Origin: Oscheius tipulae
Lineage: Eukaryota > Nematoda > Chromadorea > Rhabditida > Rhabditidae
Length of the DNA stretch: 64,000 nucleotides
Assembly: GCA_037178975.1 (NCBI GenBank)
Contig: JASJZH010000004.1
Span: forward strand, 7,688,001-7,752,000
Reading direction: 5' to 3'
Both the position numbers and the translations under genes were made by a program. This document shows, one piece after another, positions 21,780-33,489 of this stretch. Under the pieces are notes generated by a model, which worked only from the letters and a program-made list of their open reading frames with translations, had not been told where the DNA came from and did no database searches. Each line of letters starts with the position of its first letter. Position 1 is the stretch's first letter.

Positions 21780-22730
21780 TGTTGTGGCTTCATGAAGACG
21801 ACAGGCGGGGGAGATAACAACTAAATGGGATAGTATGAAGGAATGTGACAAACTAACACTCTCGTTGGAAGCTGGTAAATAGTTGGCGAGAGAATAGGCG
21901 CAGCATTTTTCCAAACCGAAATGATACAAAGTCGATAGGCCTGTTTTGTCTATAGGCGACGTCGAAAACATGTTATTTTGAGAGAGGCAAAGGCACCACG
22001 TGTGTTTATCGCAGATGCACTAATGGTCACAGGTCGCATTGGTTGCAGCGAGGGTGTGGGAAAACAAACACAGTGAACAGAAATCGGCGTATGATGGAAT
22101 GTTAACAGTGAGGACTGGGATCGTTGGTAAACGGGAAGTGCTGATCATATTTTTTGTTTTACCTTAACTTGTCCGTCTTTGTCCATAGTCGTACGCTACT
22201 ATCCTCTGTCACATTCAAATAAAGCTTAGATGATACATGATGTTAACACTTCAAGATACAAAGCTGTTGTTTGAAAAGCTGAAACCCTCGCAGAAAAACC
22301 TCTGTGGGATCACTTTATGCTGTCTTTGAGAATGACATCAGCTTGCTAAAGTTTATAGTATCAGATTCAAGATAAACTGACCCAAGATCATTTAACTGAA
22401 AATCTCATTTGGATTATCTTCAGACGGATTCATAAAAAATACATGTGGCAATCATCCAATACGGTAGGCAACAAGAGGTCCGAGGTTTCTGCTTAGTGCG
22501 TTGCGTAGAAATAAATATTCTTCATATCCCGTAAAGTTAAAACTGTGGGAAGCTGAACCTAAGTTAACGAAACGTTAATCAGGCCCAATCCTATCGCCAT
22601 CTGGGTGCCTAAATTTATACGGATACTTATTCCTAGCATGTTAGGCTTTGGCGCGTTGAATGAGCGGTACTTCAAAAGCAGTTTAACTTGACCATTCTGT
22701 CACTTTCTTCAAACATAAACCGCTCAATAA
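21780..22730. other. intergenic, no gene seen
   Basis: No supported coding or RNA feature. Confidence 0.4.
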
Positions 22731-22734
22731 CTGC

Positions 22735-23665
22735 TTTTGACATCGGAGTAGGAGCAATTATCACAACAGTATGCATTTTCCAACAAGTGTTTAGACATCC
22801 ACACTCAATATCGTGCTCAACGCATTCGGGATACTTCTCATATCCTACAAGAAGGCTTGGAATAGCAGGTTCAGTCTATTTTGCCTCAATCTGTGTTGTT
22901 GTTGCGAACAGCTTCGTCTTTCTCTGTTGGGTTTGCTCCAATTACCCTTCTTTTTTTTCTTGTATACGGAGAAGAGCATTTGCATGATCGTGACGAGACA
23001 GAGAGGTAGAGAAAGAGGCTGGATTCTATGGCGCTTCAAAAGATTGTTTTTTTGAATTGCTTCAATTTAACTTCAAAAGAAAGTTTGTCAAAAGTTACTT
23101 CCTTTGCAAGGCAAGCCTCTCTCTACTGGTCTTTTCGGCAAAATAATCGTTCATCGGTCAGTGTCCTACTTCTGGTGCGTCTTCATCATGTCCCACGCGA
23201 CTGTATCTTTCGACCGATTGATTGCAATAGCTTTTCCATTCAAGATGCGTCATTGTATCCTTAGGTGATGAGCCTCTGCACAAGTGGAGTACGGTAGTTT
23301 TGATACTTCTCCCATGGCTCCTCTCAGCTGTCAACATTGCTCCCTTCTTTTGGTGTGGGAAAGTCGTGGAAAAGTAAAAAGTGATCTTTCAGACAACGAT
23401 TGTTACCACACACCATCCAAAAACATGGAGATGGGGATATGGGAAGGGAAACAAATGTGACAGTGCCTTCGCCGTCTTCAACAAGTACAAGATCATTGAT
23501 CTGATTGGGATAATAGCTTTATTGGATCTGACAACGTTGTTTTTCCTACACAAATACCACAAGGTAAGACCTCTCTTAGAAAAGTTTCATACTATCTTTA
23601 AGGTGACCCGAAACCTGACAATTATCAGCAGAAGCAGCACGGAGCTGACTTATAGAATGAGCTCT
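22735..23665 (+). pseudogene. Srx-like chemoreceptor pseudogene
   Basis: All middle exons of the Srx-like genes downstream can be found, but broken. Helix 1-2 region LNIVLNAFGILLISYKKAWN switches frame before VVVANSFVFLCWVC (about 22905). MSHATVSFDRLIAIAFPFK is clear at 23186-23247. The exon-4 match lacks phase, and GNKCDSAFAVFNKYKIIDLIGIIALLDLTTLFFLHKYHK (about 23447-23560) corresponds to exon 5 of the intact paralogues after another shift. No start codon and no last exons are seen. Confidence 0.75.
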
Positions 23666-23669
23666 TGAA

Positions 23670-24718
23670 AAAGGTTGCATCTTTATTGAAAGAGCAATGG
23701 TAGGAGCAGCAGAGAAAGCTAGTACAGAAAAACTGTAGTCGTAAAAAATCACGATGCAACAACTGAGATCTTTGAGATTCACGAACAATATAGGAAGAAG
23801 GTAGTCAGACTATTTGTTCAGATGAAATTAGAAAAGTTTTTAGTAAGAAAGTTAGACGCTCGCCCTAGGCTGCATTCTTTTGATCCATCAACTGAATCTT
23901 TACGTGATCAGTGATGCTCAGTGCGTCAAGTTTCTTTGCACACCATTCACAATTGCTATAACACGGGCTCTAGATGGGTGAGAAGTTTTTAGTCACTGTT
24001 GAAAGTTTCCAGTTTGGCTCTATGCATCTTCCAAGTAAAAGGGTACAAGGAGAAAAAGACTAGAGCCTCAACAAAGATCTCAGTTGTTCCATCGTGATCT
24101 TCTACATTTACAGTTTCTCTGTACTTGCTTTCTTTGCTGCTCCTACCATTGCTCTAACACTCGTCTTTAAATAAAGATGCAAACTTTTAGCTTAAAATCA
24201 CTCTATAAGTCCAGTAGACCAAACCAATAATCGAGATCCCAGGAGCACAAATTGTCACGCCAAATAGTGGGAATGTCTGGCTCCAGCCAGGCGCTTATAA
24301 CGCGTTTCTTTTCTAGTAATCAAGCACAGCAAAGCTCTTGGAAAGGTTCAACATTCTCAAAATACTTGCAAAGTCCAATTTTCACAAGACATAATGCCAT
24401 CACACCTTGCGAATGAATAAAAATAACACTCTTTGCTCCAGTTTTTGCAAAACTCAGCCTCTTCGTGTGCTGTTTTGATGGGTGCATGCTGAACTCATTT
24501 CCTGCCAGGAACTGTTTGCTTTTTCGATCAGTATTTTGCAGCCCACCAAAGTGTGCAAAACATGTATCTGTTTACAAATATAGGTGAGCAAGACACATCT
24601 GCTGCTATCATAATAACTGAGGATGCTTTTGAACCGTGTCTTCTTTTAATCTTCCTCTTCAAAATGTCTTTCAGGTCTGACGACAGATATTTTATTGTTG
24701 TGATTGTTGATCCAAGCA
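23670..24718. other. intergenic, receptor-like scraps only
   Basis: A minus-strand stretch about 24190-24290 can be read as a hydrophobic helix followed by a basic end, like a receptor C-terminus, but without start, neighbours or clean splicing. Nothing else supported. Confidence 0.3.
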
Positions 24719-26457
24719 ATGGACAACAACAACACAGTCTCCTCTGCTAACATTGCTGTCGGATCTGTCATTACTATTGTAAACTAGTAGATAACAATTT
24801 TATAACCTTTTTCAGTTCTCCACGCTGAACTTTATCATCAACGGCTACGGTTTCTTTATAGTCAAGAACAACCCAGTTCTGGCTAACAGTTTCGGACGGT
24901 TGTGCCTTAATCAATGCTTCGCCAATTGTGCTAATGGTATCATTTTGATACTTTGGGTTGCCCCATTGACATTCACGTAAGTTGATGTACATCAGTTCAA
25001 AATTGTGGCTCTTACAGTCAGGGAGAAGCTGTTTCCACGAGTATACTCGGGAGATTCGTTGGTCTCATAATGTCAAACTTTTGGGGTGTTTTTATCTTTT
25101 CCCACGTCGCAGTGTCCCTGGACCGTCTTATTGCTATTCGCTTCCCCTTGCAGGTATTCTTTTAATGTTTGTTGTATGAACGATTTAATTCAGTCTAAAC
25201 AATTCTTTACCCGAAGAAACTCCAAAATTTGGTCACTCATTCCATGGTGTCTAGCTCTCGTAAATACGGCTCCCTTCTTTTGGTGTAAAATTCCACTTCG
25301 GACACAAATCAAAATTTTACAGACGAAAGTTGCTTCTATGTCTACGATCCCAACACCTGGAGATGGTCCTACGGAGAAGATACGCATTGCAACCATGTCC
25401 TGAGTTCCTTCAATATGTACAAGAATATGGTTCTTGTTGGGATCATGACCGTTTTGGATCTTACAACACTGTACTATTTCCGAAAGCATAATCAGGTAGG
25501 AGTTCAAAACAGCTGATGGTTTCTGTTTGTAGTTCATGAAACGGATGAGTACACATAGTGACAGCAACGCTCAATTAGATCAACGACACAGGAAAACCGA
25601 GGCCCGGTTCATACTTCAGGTGGGTAGAAACTTTTAGTGAGCATGTACTTGTGTCAATTTTGGAGCCGATGTCTCACCCATACGATCTGGTAGCGCGACT
25701 TTGATAAGAAGCGCGCGTACAATGTCTCGCTGGCATTCGGAAGTCTTAAATTTTTTTTAAATGTTTTCACCCGAACAAGAGCTTTCAACCCGAAGCGAGA
25801 GGGATACCATATGTTTGTAGGCTTAGTGCTGCTACACCATTACCAGCATAGCCCCTAAGTTTAAGAACTTAGAGAGGCAGCCGGACGTTCTACACGCCCT
25901 CCTTTCGCGCGTAGAAAGCCTCGCTACCACAAAATCTCAGTGATCAAGTATTGGTTTAGGTTCTCCCGAGACATAGTATTTAGCTATATTTGAATGCGCG
26001 CTAACACCAGATTCCCGCCCTGCCCCATAACTCCCGTTGCAATTGCGGCGGCTTTCTCTCGTTGCCTAACTTTTGGGATATAATTTTTGCTCTCTTGTGA
26101 CGTGGCCTTACGTCATTTTTTCGTCAGGTTTCTTTTTCGTTATTCTTATGCCTACGATTTTTTCCAGACGGTCGTCCAGGGAAGCATAGTTCTCCTCCAT
26201 CAGATCAATCTCCATGTCACAATCAAAGCAAGTCATGAACCCTGGTTTCTGTTTCTCTGTACAACGTTCAGCATCATGCTTGCTCACGTCCTAGACGGGT
26301 ATGAGATCTGCTCCTTTCTTAACGAACTTCCTATTTCAGATTGATTCTCTGTGCGTTTCAAGTGAACAGCTATGTGAAGCAACGAAAGACGGCTGGGAGT
26401 TCCCAAAGATCTGGTGCGACCCCTCGTGATTATCATAAAAGTACTTTTCCGTCCTAA
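24719..26457 (+). CDS. Srx-like nematode chemoreceptor (copy 1 of 3 intact)
   Basis: Eight exons join in phase: 24719-24778, 24816-24976, 25018-25153, 25194-25284, 25323-25495, 25533-25619, 26168-26298, 26340-26457; product 318 residues. Key blocks: SVITIFSTLNFIINGYGFFIVKN (helix 1), LANSFGRLCLNQCFAN...ILILWVAPLTF (the 'sFG.lc..h..aN ... W.aP' pattern typical of Srx), FSHVAVSLDRLIAIRFPLQ (helix 3 end), YVYDPNTWRWSYGEDTHC (loop 2 with Cys), GIMTVLDLTTLYYFRKHNQ (helix 5), TVVQGSIVLLHQINLH (helix 6), LILCAFQVNSYVKQRK (helix 7 end). Intron 6 (25620-26167) is much larger than in the paralogues and holds foreign-looking sequence. Srx assignment is from pattern memory. Confidence 0.85.
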
Positions 26458-26943
26458 AAGTTCAAAACATTAATCATGTGGTGTTCTTTTATGGTATCCC
26501 GGAAATGAATCGGTTACTAGCACAACTTCCTCGATTTTTCACTAATTTATGTCACCGATTTTCCCACCTAAAATTGTATTAAGGTGGGTGGTACCTGGAA
26601 ATAATCTCCAGGGATTCTACAGAGTCAGTAACAGCCTAGTAATTACGGTCTTAATACATTTAGAAAAGTTAAGTTAATCGTTCCCGCTGCATGCAACATT
26701 GCTTGGTCATTAGTCATATTTTGACCTAAAAACATTCTTGCTTGTTGCTGAGTGTCTTTGTCCCTCCACTGTGTTTTTCTCATCGTTCGATGTATCTTTT
26801 GAGATCATTTGGCGCCCCTTTTATGCATTTCTTCTCGAAGGTCGATTCATTAAAAGCTCTTGAGCTAATTTGGAATGGTCACTCTGGCTTCCAGTTTTCT
26901 TCGCTGTAAAAGTTTCATTAATCTGCTTTCAGAGGAGTTTGTC
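26458..26943. other. intergenic between receptor genes
   Basis: Presumably the promoter region of the next receptor; no motif I can defend. Confidence 0.4.
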
Positions 26944-28494
26944 ATGAGTAATGTAACTGTCAACTATTATGATGTAGCGGTTGGAATGATCGTGACCGCG
27001 GTGAGTTTAACACTAGAGTATCTTTCACTTGTCTGAAAATCGTATTTAACAAACGGAAGCTAGATTCACACTGCCGAAGTAGTGTAAAAGGCTTTACTCT
27101 CCTCGATTCTTAACTGCAAAGATTATAGAACTAATCTGAATACGATGACTTGACTAATTGTGAGTAAATCCAGGTGGCGACGCTCGGTATGGTTGTCAAT
27201 AGCTTCGGAGCTGTCATTGTCTGGAACAATCCCGTTTTGGTTAGCAGCTTCGGTCAGCTCTGTTTGAATCATTGTATCGCAAACTTTGTCATCTGTTCCA
27301 TCTCCCTGTGCTGGGTCGCCCCGTTGACCATTCTGTAAGAGTTTCGAATACAATTTGAAGTTAAATATTAGTAAAATGGAGCCCTATTCCACGAGTATGT
27401 TTGGGAAAATAGCTGGAATGATAGTTTCCCAGTTCTGGAACGTCTTTCTTTTCTCGCATGTAACAGTCTCAGTGGACCGACTGGTGACCATACGATTTCC
27501 CTTGAAGGTTTTGTGTTCCGAAACTTACGATGGTTAAATTTCAGACAAAACATCTCAAGAATCGAAAGAATGCTAGCATCATGAATGTCATCGTGTGGAT
27601 TTTGGCCTTCTGTCAAGTGACTCCATACTTCTTTGGTACGATTGATTCACTCTTTGTAAAAGCTAATGTTTCAGTAAACACCTGTTTCTACGTCTACCAC
27701 CCTGTCAATTGGCAATGGTCCTACAACATGGACATGAGCTGTGGTCGTTTTATGTCCATTTTCAACATGACTAAGACGCTCATAGCTCTGGGAATCATGA
27801 CCGTTTTGGATCTGACAACACTTTATTTTCTCCGAAAACACCATAAAGTAAGTTCGAATGGTTTTTGTTGATACAAATCACATGATATCTCGAGTGACAT
27901 ATTGTGTACCTGCTCGCAGACGGTAAAAAGAAATCTCAGTACACCCCAATTTATTGTCAAGCTTACAACTCGTTTCCAAGCTCATGTACAGACTTACATC
28001 CAGCTGGCCAAAGTTAAGTTTGCTTTCAAACGTAATACTGGACTTTGCTATGGGAACCTATTATGTCACTTAATTGTTCCAACAAACACTACTACATTTC
28101 AGTACATGCGCAGAATGACCATGACTAGCAACGGAACGACTTCGACTGAAGTGGAAATACGGTGTAGAAACCGAGAAGTCAAGTTTTTCATACAGGTAAG
28201 GCTACAGTCACTGTCTGAAATCTCATCTTCAGACAATAATCCAAGGACTGCTCTTGGTTTGTCACCAGATCAACCTCCATCTTCTTCGACAACTCTTTGA
28301 TGCTCAGTGGATACTTTTTGTCTGTTCAACAATGACTATTCTTATCATTCACACGTTGGATGGGTAAACGTTACTCGTTATCCTGAATCATTCAAACTTT
28401 CAGCGTTATTCTATGCGCTTTCCAAGTAAACGGCTACGTGCAGCAGCGAAAGCTAACCAGGACTTCGAATGTCACAGCTCCAGCTCCAAGTTGA
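26944..28494 (+). CDS. Srx-like nematode chemoreceptor (copy 2 of 3 intact)
   Basis: Eight exons in phase: 26944-27000, 27174-27334, 27372-27507, 27545-27635, 27675-27847, 28103-28195, 28233-28363, 28404-28494; product 310 residues. Exons 2-5 and 7 have exactly the same lengths as in the genes at 24719 and 29288 (161, 136, 91, 173, 131 bases), showing tandem duplication with no loss of structure. Seen: VATLGMVVNSFGAVIVWNN, VSSFGQLCLNHCIANF...LCWVAPLTI, FSHVTVSVDRLVTIRFPLK, YHPVNWQWSYNMDMSCG, GIMTVLDLTTLYFLRKHHK, TIIQGLLLVCHQINLH, VILCAFQVNGYVQQRK. Probably a plasma- or ciliary-membrane sensory receptor; ligand unknown. Confidence 0.87.
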
Positions 28495-29287
28495 AAAAGT
28501 TTTCTTGGAGAAAATGACCAAAATACCTCATTGTTACCATTCACAAAGCAGGAATAAATCACATTCACTAATTTTTAGCGCCAAGTTATTATTTCCTGGT
28601 TCATAAGGACCGTCGTGGGTAAGACTATGGTGGTTCTCAGCATGGGAATGGAAAAAAATGTTTCTTGAAACTTTAATGGGAAAAGTAGAGATCACAGCTT
28701 TGTGCGTAAACTGCCGCTTGTCTGTATACAATTTTGTTGTCTTCACAACAACGATCAGTAGTCATTTGGTATTTTTATAGAAAGAACGTTCCACTTCGGT
28801 CAATCCCTTCTGTTCAATCGAAGAATGTCTATCCTTAGCATCCTCGAACTGCCTAAAAGTTGTTGAGAAGCAGAGGATTTCTGTTGCTACCCATTTTTTT
28901 GCAGCCATCCTTATTGACATCCCTACCTCCTCGGTCTTTCAAATTGACCCGCCGTCTCAATTTTCTTCGAAGATTTTAAGATTCCTTTAATTGATCATGA
29001 GAGAGAGGAAATGACGTTTGTTTGTAAACCATTTCCAATTGGTAGACGTTCGTATACGACGTGTGAGAATACTGCCGCCAGATAGCTTATCAGCTGTTAT
29101 TGCCCTAGACAGAAGTCCATAAAACTGAATATTTTGATCCAGGGCGGCGGTGTTTTGCCGGTTCGACAGGGCACTGAACGGGGGTATTCCTGTGTAAATA
29201 TACGATCTCGTTCAACATGTGTTCGGTTACATAGACCTTTTTGTGCTTTCTTCTTGTTTCCCTTCCGTTAAAATTTTAATTTTAGAC
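28495..29287. other. intergenic between receptor genes
   Basis: No coding potential that survives inspection. Confidence 0.4.
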
Positions 29288-31202
29288 ATGCTCACGAACA
29301 GCAATCTCTTTGTAACGAACGCTGACTACGGAGTTGGAATTCTAGTGACAATCGTATCCTTTTCTTCAAATCTTAAAAGAGCCCTTTAAGGTAGCGACCC
29401 TTGGCATACTTTTCAACGGCTTTGGATTCTTGATAGTCAAGAACAATCAGGTTTTGGCCAGCAGTTTTGGACAGCTTTGTATCAATCACTGTATAGCCAA
29501 TTTCGGGATCTGCTCCATTTTTCTCTTCTGGGTAGCTCCGATGACATTGACGTGAGTTCTTTTTTTTTCAAGATAACCTGAAAATAGCTCCAGACAGTTT
29601 CTTATTGTATCAACATTGAACAATCTGTTGCCTGCCTCAGCGATAACATGAGTTCCGACTTTTATCAGTGATAGCAGAAACATACTTTTTGGGCACCGGA
29701 GTTTGACAGCGCTTTTTTAAATTACGGGTGAATCATAGACCCAGAGGGGACAGCAAAACGTGCTACCGCAGGAACTTCTCGGGGATTAGTGTACGGAGAA
29801 ACAATGGAATGAGTGCTTTTATTTACCTTGCGTAAGATAAGAGAATCTAAAAAAGGAGGAGCAGGCTACAAACAGATAAGAGTAGAACATCTCCAGGTAA
29901 GGGATGAAAGAATATAAACGGTTTCAAAGACCTGGATCCATTTTGTTAGATACAAAGTTGTAGTGCACGAATTGGGATCCCCCTTATCAGACTTCATTGT
30001 AGACAGTGTGTCTCTGTGGAGCAAACTGAATTTTGGTCTCGTAATTGCAGGCGAGAATATGATCTCCCAGAGCTCTCCTATTAAACAATAAACAATAGAG
30101 ACGTAGACGAACAACGAGAATGAATTTTCCCTTTTACTGAAACCCCCTTCATCAATCCTTTTTTAGGCAGAGCGAAGATCAATCTACTAGTCTGTTCGGA
30201 AAGATAGTTGGCCAACTGGGAAGATACTTTTGGTGTGTGATTTTGTATTCACATGTTGCGGTTTCTATCGATCGGTTGGTTACGATCAGGTGTCCACTTC
30301 AGGTAGCATTACATCCAGCAAAAACAAAACAAAAAAAAACGTTTCAGGCCAAAAACCTGTTTTACAAACGTCGCTCTAAGATATTCTCCCTGTCTCCGTG
30401 GATAATCTCTTTCATTCACGCTATTCCTAACTTTTGGTGTAAGTTAATTACCTCCAACTCTCGGAAATGTTTGTTTTAGACGACAGCTGCTACATGGTAT
30501 ACCACCCAGACTCTTGGAAGTGGTTGTATCCTAAGGACACCCAATGCGGGAGAGTTCTGCCGGTTTTTAACATGTACAAGAACTTTTTGCTGATTGGAAT
30601 CATGGGTGTTTTGGATTTGGCAACACTGTATTTCCTTCATAAACATCACAAGGTAGTTCTTTTAAGATCCGAATTCAGCGATAGTCTTACAGTACACAAG
30701 AAGAATGACGACAACATCGAAGAGCAGCGCAGATCCTGACCACGAAGACAGGTGCAGGAGGAGAGAAGTTCGATTTTTTGTTCAGGTATAGCGCCTTATG
30801 CCTTTCTATAAAAGTGTCTCACAAAAGAATCGGAAAGTAGATTGCAGTCCATTTCTAAAACTTGCAGGTGCTGCTTTTACCCAAATTTTCGAAGCAAAGA
30901 TATAGTTTTGGCCTCCACCTCTAAGAAATCATTCAGGTAGTCATTCAAGGAGGCATCTTCTTCTTCGAACAGCTGAATTTTCATATGTTCAGTCGTCTCA
31001 AACATGATCAATGGTACCTGTTCATATTTACCACCCTGACATGGCTCATGTGCCATACTCTAGACGGGTACGTCCAGCTTTTCATCCTTCAAACAACAAC
31101 CCCCTTTATAGATTGGTGTTGTGCATCTTCCAACTGAATGGCTTTGAAACGCAGCGGAAGATATCCGTCTCGTCCGAGAAAGTATCTGCGTCACCTGCTT
31201 GA
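29288..31202 (+). CDS. Srx-like nematode chemoreceptor (copy 3 of 3 intact)
   Basis: Eight exons in phase: 29288-29353, 29391-29551, 30167-30302, 30348-30438, 30480-30652, 30693-30785, 30937-31067, 31112-31202; product 313 residues. Blocks: VATLGILFNGFGFLIVKN, ASSFGQLCINHCIANFGICSIFLFWVAPMT, YSHVAVSIDRLVTIRCPLQ, YHPDSWKWLYPKDTQCG, GIMGVLDLATLYFLHKHHK, VVIQGGIFFFEQLNFH, LVLCIFQLNGFETQRK. Intron 2 is 615 bases against about 40 in the other copies. It carries a minus-strand frame (29866-30114) with no family features, likely insertion-derived filler. Confidence 0.87.
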
Positions 31203-32160
31203 CTCAGCTTGGATCTGTTCACTGAAGCAACTAGGTCGATCTTTTGATCAAGGACCCTCGTCTTTCTATTTATACCGTCTGACGGTACCTACAACTTTTT
31301 GTATAAAGTGAATAAATCATTGTTTGCTGCTTCCCTTAGTCTTTTCTGGCTTGTAGCCGAAGGGGCTACCACACAAAAGACGAGAGTATAAAGAGGCTTG
31401 TCTGTCTGCCAATTGTCTGCCAATGTGACCATGTAACACGGGAAAAGTTTCTTCCGATCCTTATGACAGCCTCAATGTCATCCTTCTGACTATTTTGCTG
31501 TTGACCTACTAATAGATAATAATATAGCAGTTTACGCATAGTATCTCACAGTAAACAGTTTTTTTTTTGGGGGGGTAGAGTAATACGTTAGTTTTGTGTT
31601 TAAACACCTCTTCCAATTTCTTTCATAAATTACTCTTTGAACGATTTCCTTTGTAATGGTCACCATTACAGAATGTCGGGCCAAGTGAGTAAGTCTAATC
31701 CTGCTTGGCCTAAAGTCATACCAAACGGAAAAGTGACAGGTAAGCATCATTCATCCATTGTCTCAGACTTTCATTAGGGAACGCAGACACAACCTAATAG
31801 TGGTGTGAGGTAGTTTTATATGATTAAGTTTTCTTTCTGTCTCGGGTCCAGGGACTTTCGCTCACAGATCTGACGATCTCTAAAGGGCCGGTGAGTTGCT
31901 GCGAGTGTTCATCTTGCCGTCTCCAATTGTTGAGGAACAGAGGGCGCGCCTATATACCTAGTGCGGGCGAGAGCGCCGAGATAGTACGGGTGTGACTTCG
32001 TCGGCGACCGTTGTGGTTTCGGCCTTCTGGACCTTTCAGAAGGCTGTATAGCGTTTTGACATAGGGCTAGTGGGAAAAGAGGGTTGGGAAAGAAAGAGGG
32101 AAACTGTCTCCGAGAAGTTAAGTTAGAACGGTTTAAACTTTCAGAGAAAAGTGGGCCCTC
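31203..32160. other. intergenic with repeat scraps
   Basis: Contains a GCCGAAGGGGC hairpin-like bit at about 31358 and TCTG-rich sequence at 31400 reminiscent of the 10-kb repeat, and a 19-base near-palindrome at about 31653-31671. No gene seen. Confidence 0.35.
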
Positions 32161-32169
32161 GTCATTCAA

Positions 32170-32846
32170 GACAGCCCCTCCTGGAAGATTACCATTACCT
32201 TGGTCTACTTCACCAATCTGGCGTACTACGCTTTGTGCGCCGCTGGATTCTGTCAACATGAAAAGATTTTACCGGTTAGACCTTTCCTCCACGCATTCAA
32301 TTCACTTTTCCAGGTTCTCGCCTCTAAAGTCCGAGCCCAATTCGGGATAGAACATCCTGAAAACCTTGGCTATATCCTTCTCCGAACATGGAATGCCGAG
32401 GGAGGTGTTTCAATCCCAGGTCTGATGACCATTCTCAACCATTACGTTATTCTAATCGCGGCTGTGATCATCATTATCTACTGTGGAATTTGTATTTGGC
32501 TGAAGATACAGAAGATGGCTTCGGATCAGGTTCAGTTGCGGCACTTGAGAGTACAGAGACAGATGTTTGTTACGCTAGTCATTCAGGTCAGCTCTGCAAA
32601 TAGAAAGTTGGAAACTTTCACATTCAGACAATGGTTCCTATAATCTTCGTCCATATGCCTACCCTCATCTACCTCACCTTCCCTTTTTGGAATGACGGCT
32701 TCTCGTTTGGGAAACTTTCAATGGTCTTTTCTCTTTTGACCTCAGTCAACAAGTTCTGTGACCCTTTTATCGTGATCTGTTGCATCAAGGAGTACAGAAA
32801 GGCTACTTTGGAGGTCCTGCACCGTGAACTTATCGTTGTACAGTAA
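32170..32846 (+). pseudogene. C-terminal half of an Srh/Str-like chemoreceptor
   Basis: The frame shows a helix-4-like block (WKITITLVYFTNLAYYALCAAGF), then a loop and LNHYVILIAAVIIIIYCGICIWL (helix 5). LRVQRQMFVTLVIQ then joins across a 42-base intron (32587-32628) to TMVPIIFVHMPTLIYLTFP (helix 6), followed by VNKFCDPFIVICCIKEYRKATL (helix 7 and tail) with a stop at 32844-32846. The Q..lf..LviQ..iP pattern is diagnostic for the Str/Srh/Sri superfamily. I find no start or helices 1-3 upstream, so I call it a 5'-truncated gene. Confidence 0.6.
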
Positions 32847-33034
32847 CCTCAACATTCAGTCAAATGCGGAGGATCAGTGGCTGTTGGATCGAGTTCCAGT
32901 GAGGAGCCGGTGGTCAAAGCTCATCTTGCTACAATAACCGGACATGTGACAGTACCCCATTGAACATCCGCCCGCCCGAGTACGCTCGTCGAAGTCGAAC
33001 AACGTTACAAAGTATAATCCGATGATTGTATACA

Positions 33035-33379
33035 TTACATGTATAAAGAGGAAGAGAAAAGGGCAGGCGCTCTTAGAATAATCTCCAGTAGAGAATATGC
33101 AAAACTTCTTATTGGCAAAATACTATAAACGGGATAAAACATCTGCTTGCGGGTATTCAGGTAGAACTGATACTTCGTTGGGGCCAAAACCAAAACGTCT
33201 GGTATTTGAAAATGATCTTGGAAAAGAAGTAGGTCATAAGCTATAAACTTTGGTTGCGAGTTGGGACAAGCTTCCGCTTTTGACAGTACGAAGGCCGTCA
33301 GTAAAGTTGTGATTGTAATCGGCTGCGTTCTTGAGACTAAAAGTTCCTGCCAGCTCACCCTCTTTCCATTAAACGTCAT
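33035..33379 (-). CDS. hypothetical small protein
   Basis: A 114-codon uninterrupted frame (MTFNGKRVSWQELL...) with moderately hydrophobic C-terminal half. No family recognised, no splice evidence, and nothing in its context supports it except length. It lies between a receptor remnant and the CUB-like gene. Confidence 0.2.
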   Translation of the reverse strand: MTFNGKRVSWQELLVSRTQPITITTLLTAFVLSKAEACPNSQPKFIAYDLLLFQDHFQIPDVLVLAPTKYQFYLNTRKQMFYPVYSILPIRSFAYSLLEIILRAPALFSSSLYM

Positions 33380-33489
33380 CGTCTAGAAGATCACTACGCC
33401 ATCATTACTAGCTCTCTGCTCACTGATAACATTCTCTTTTAAAGATAGCTGCCCCGGTCACTCTTCGATAGACAAGACTTCGTTCTTCA

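Noticed and set aside
31909-32259. 116-codon minus-strand frame
   Set aside because: Composition without family features and antisense to the start of a receptor remnant; no splice support.
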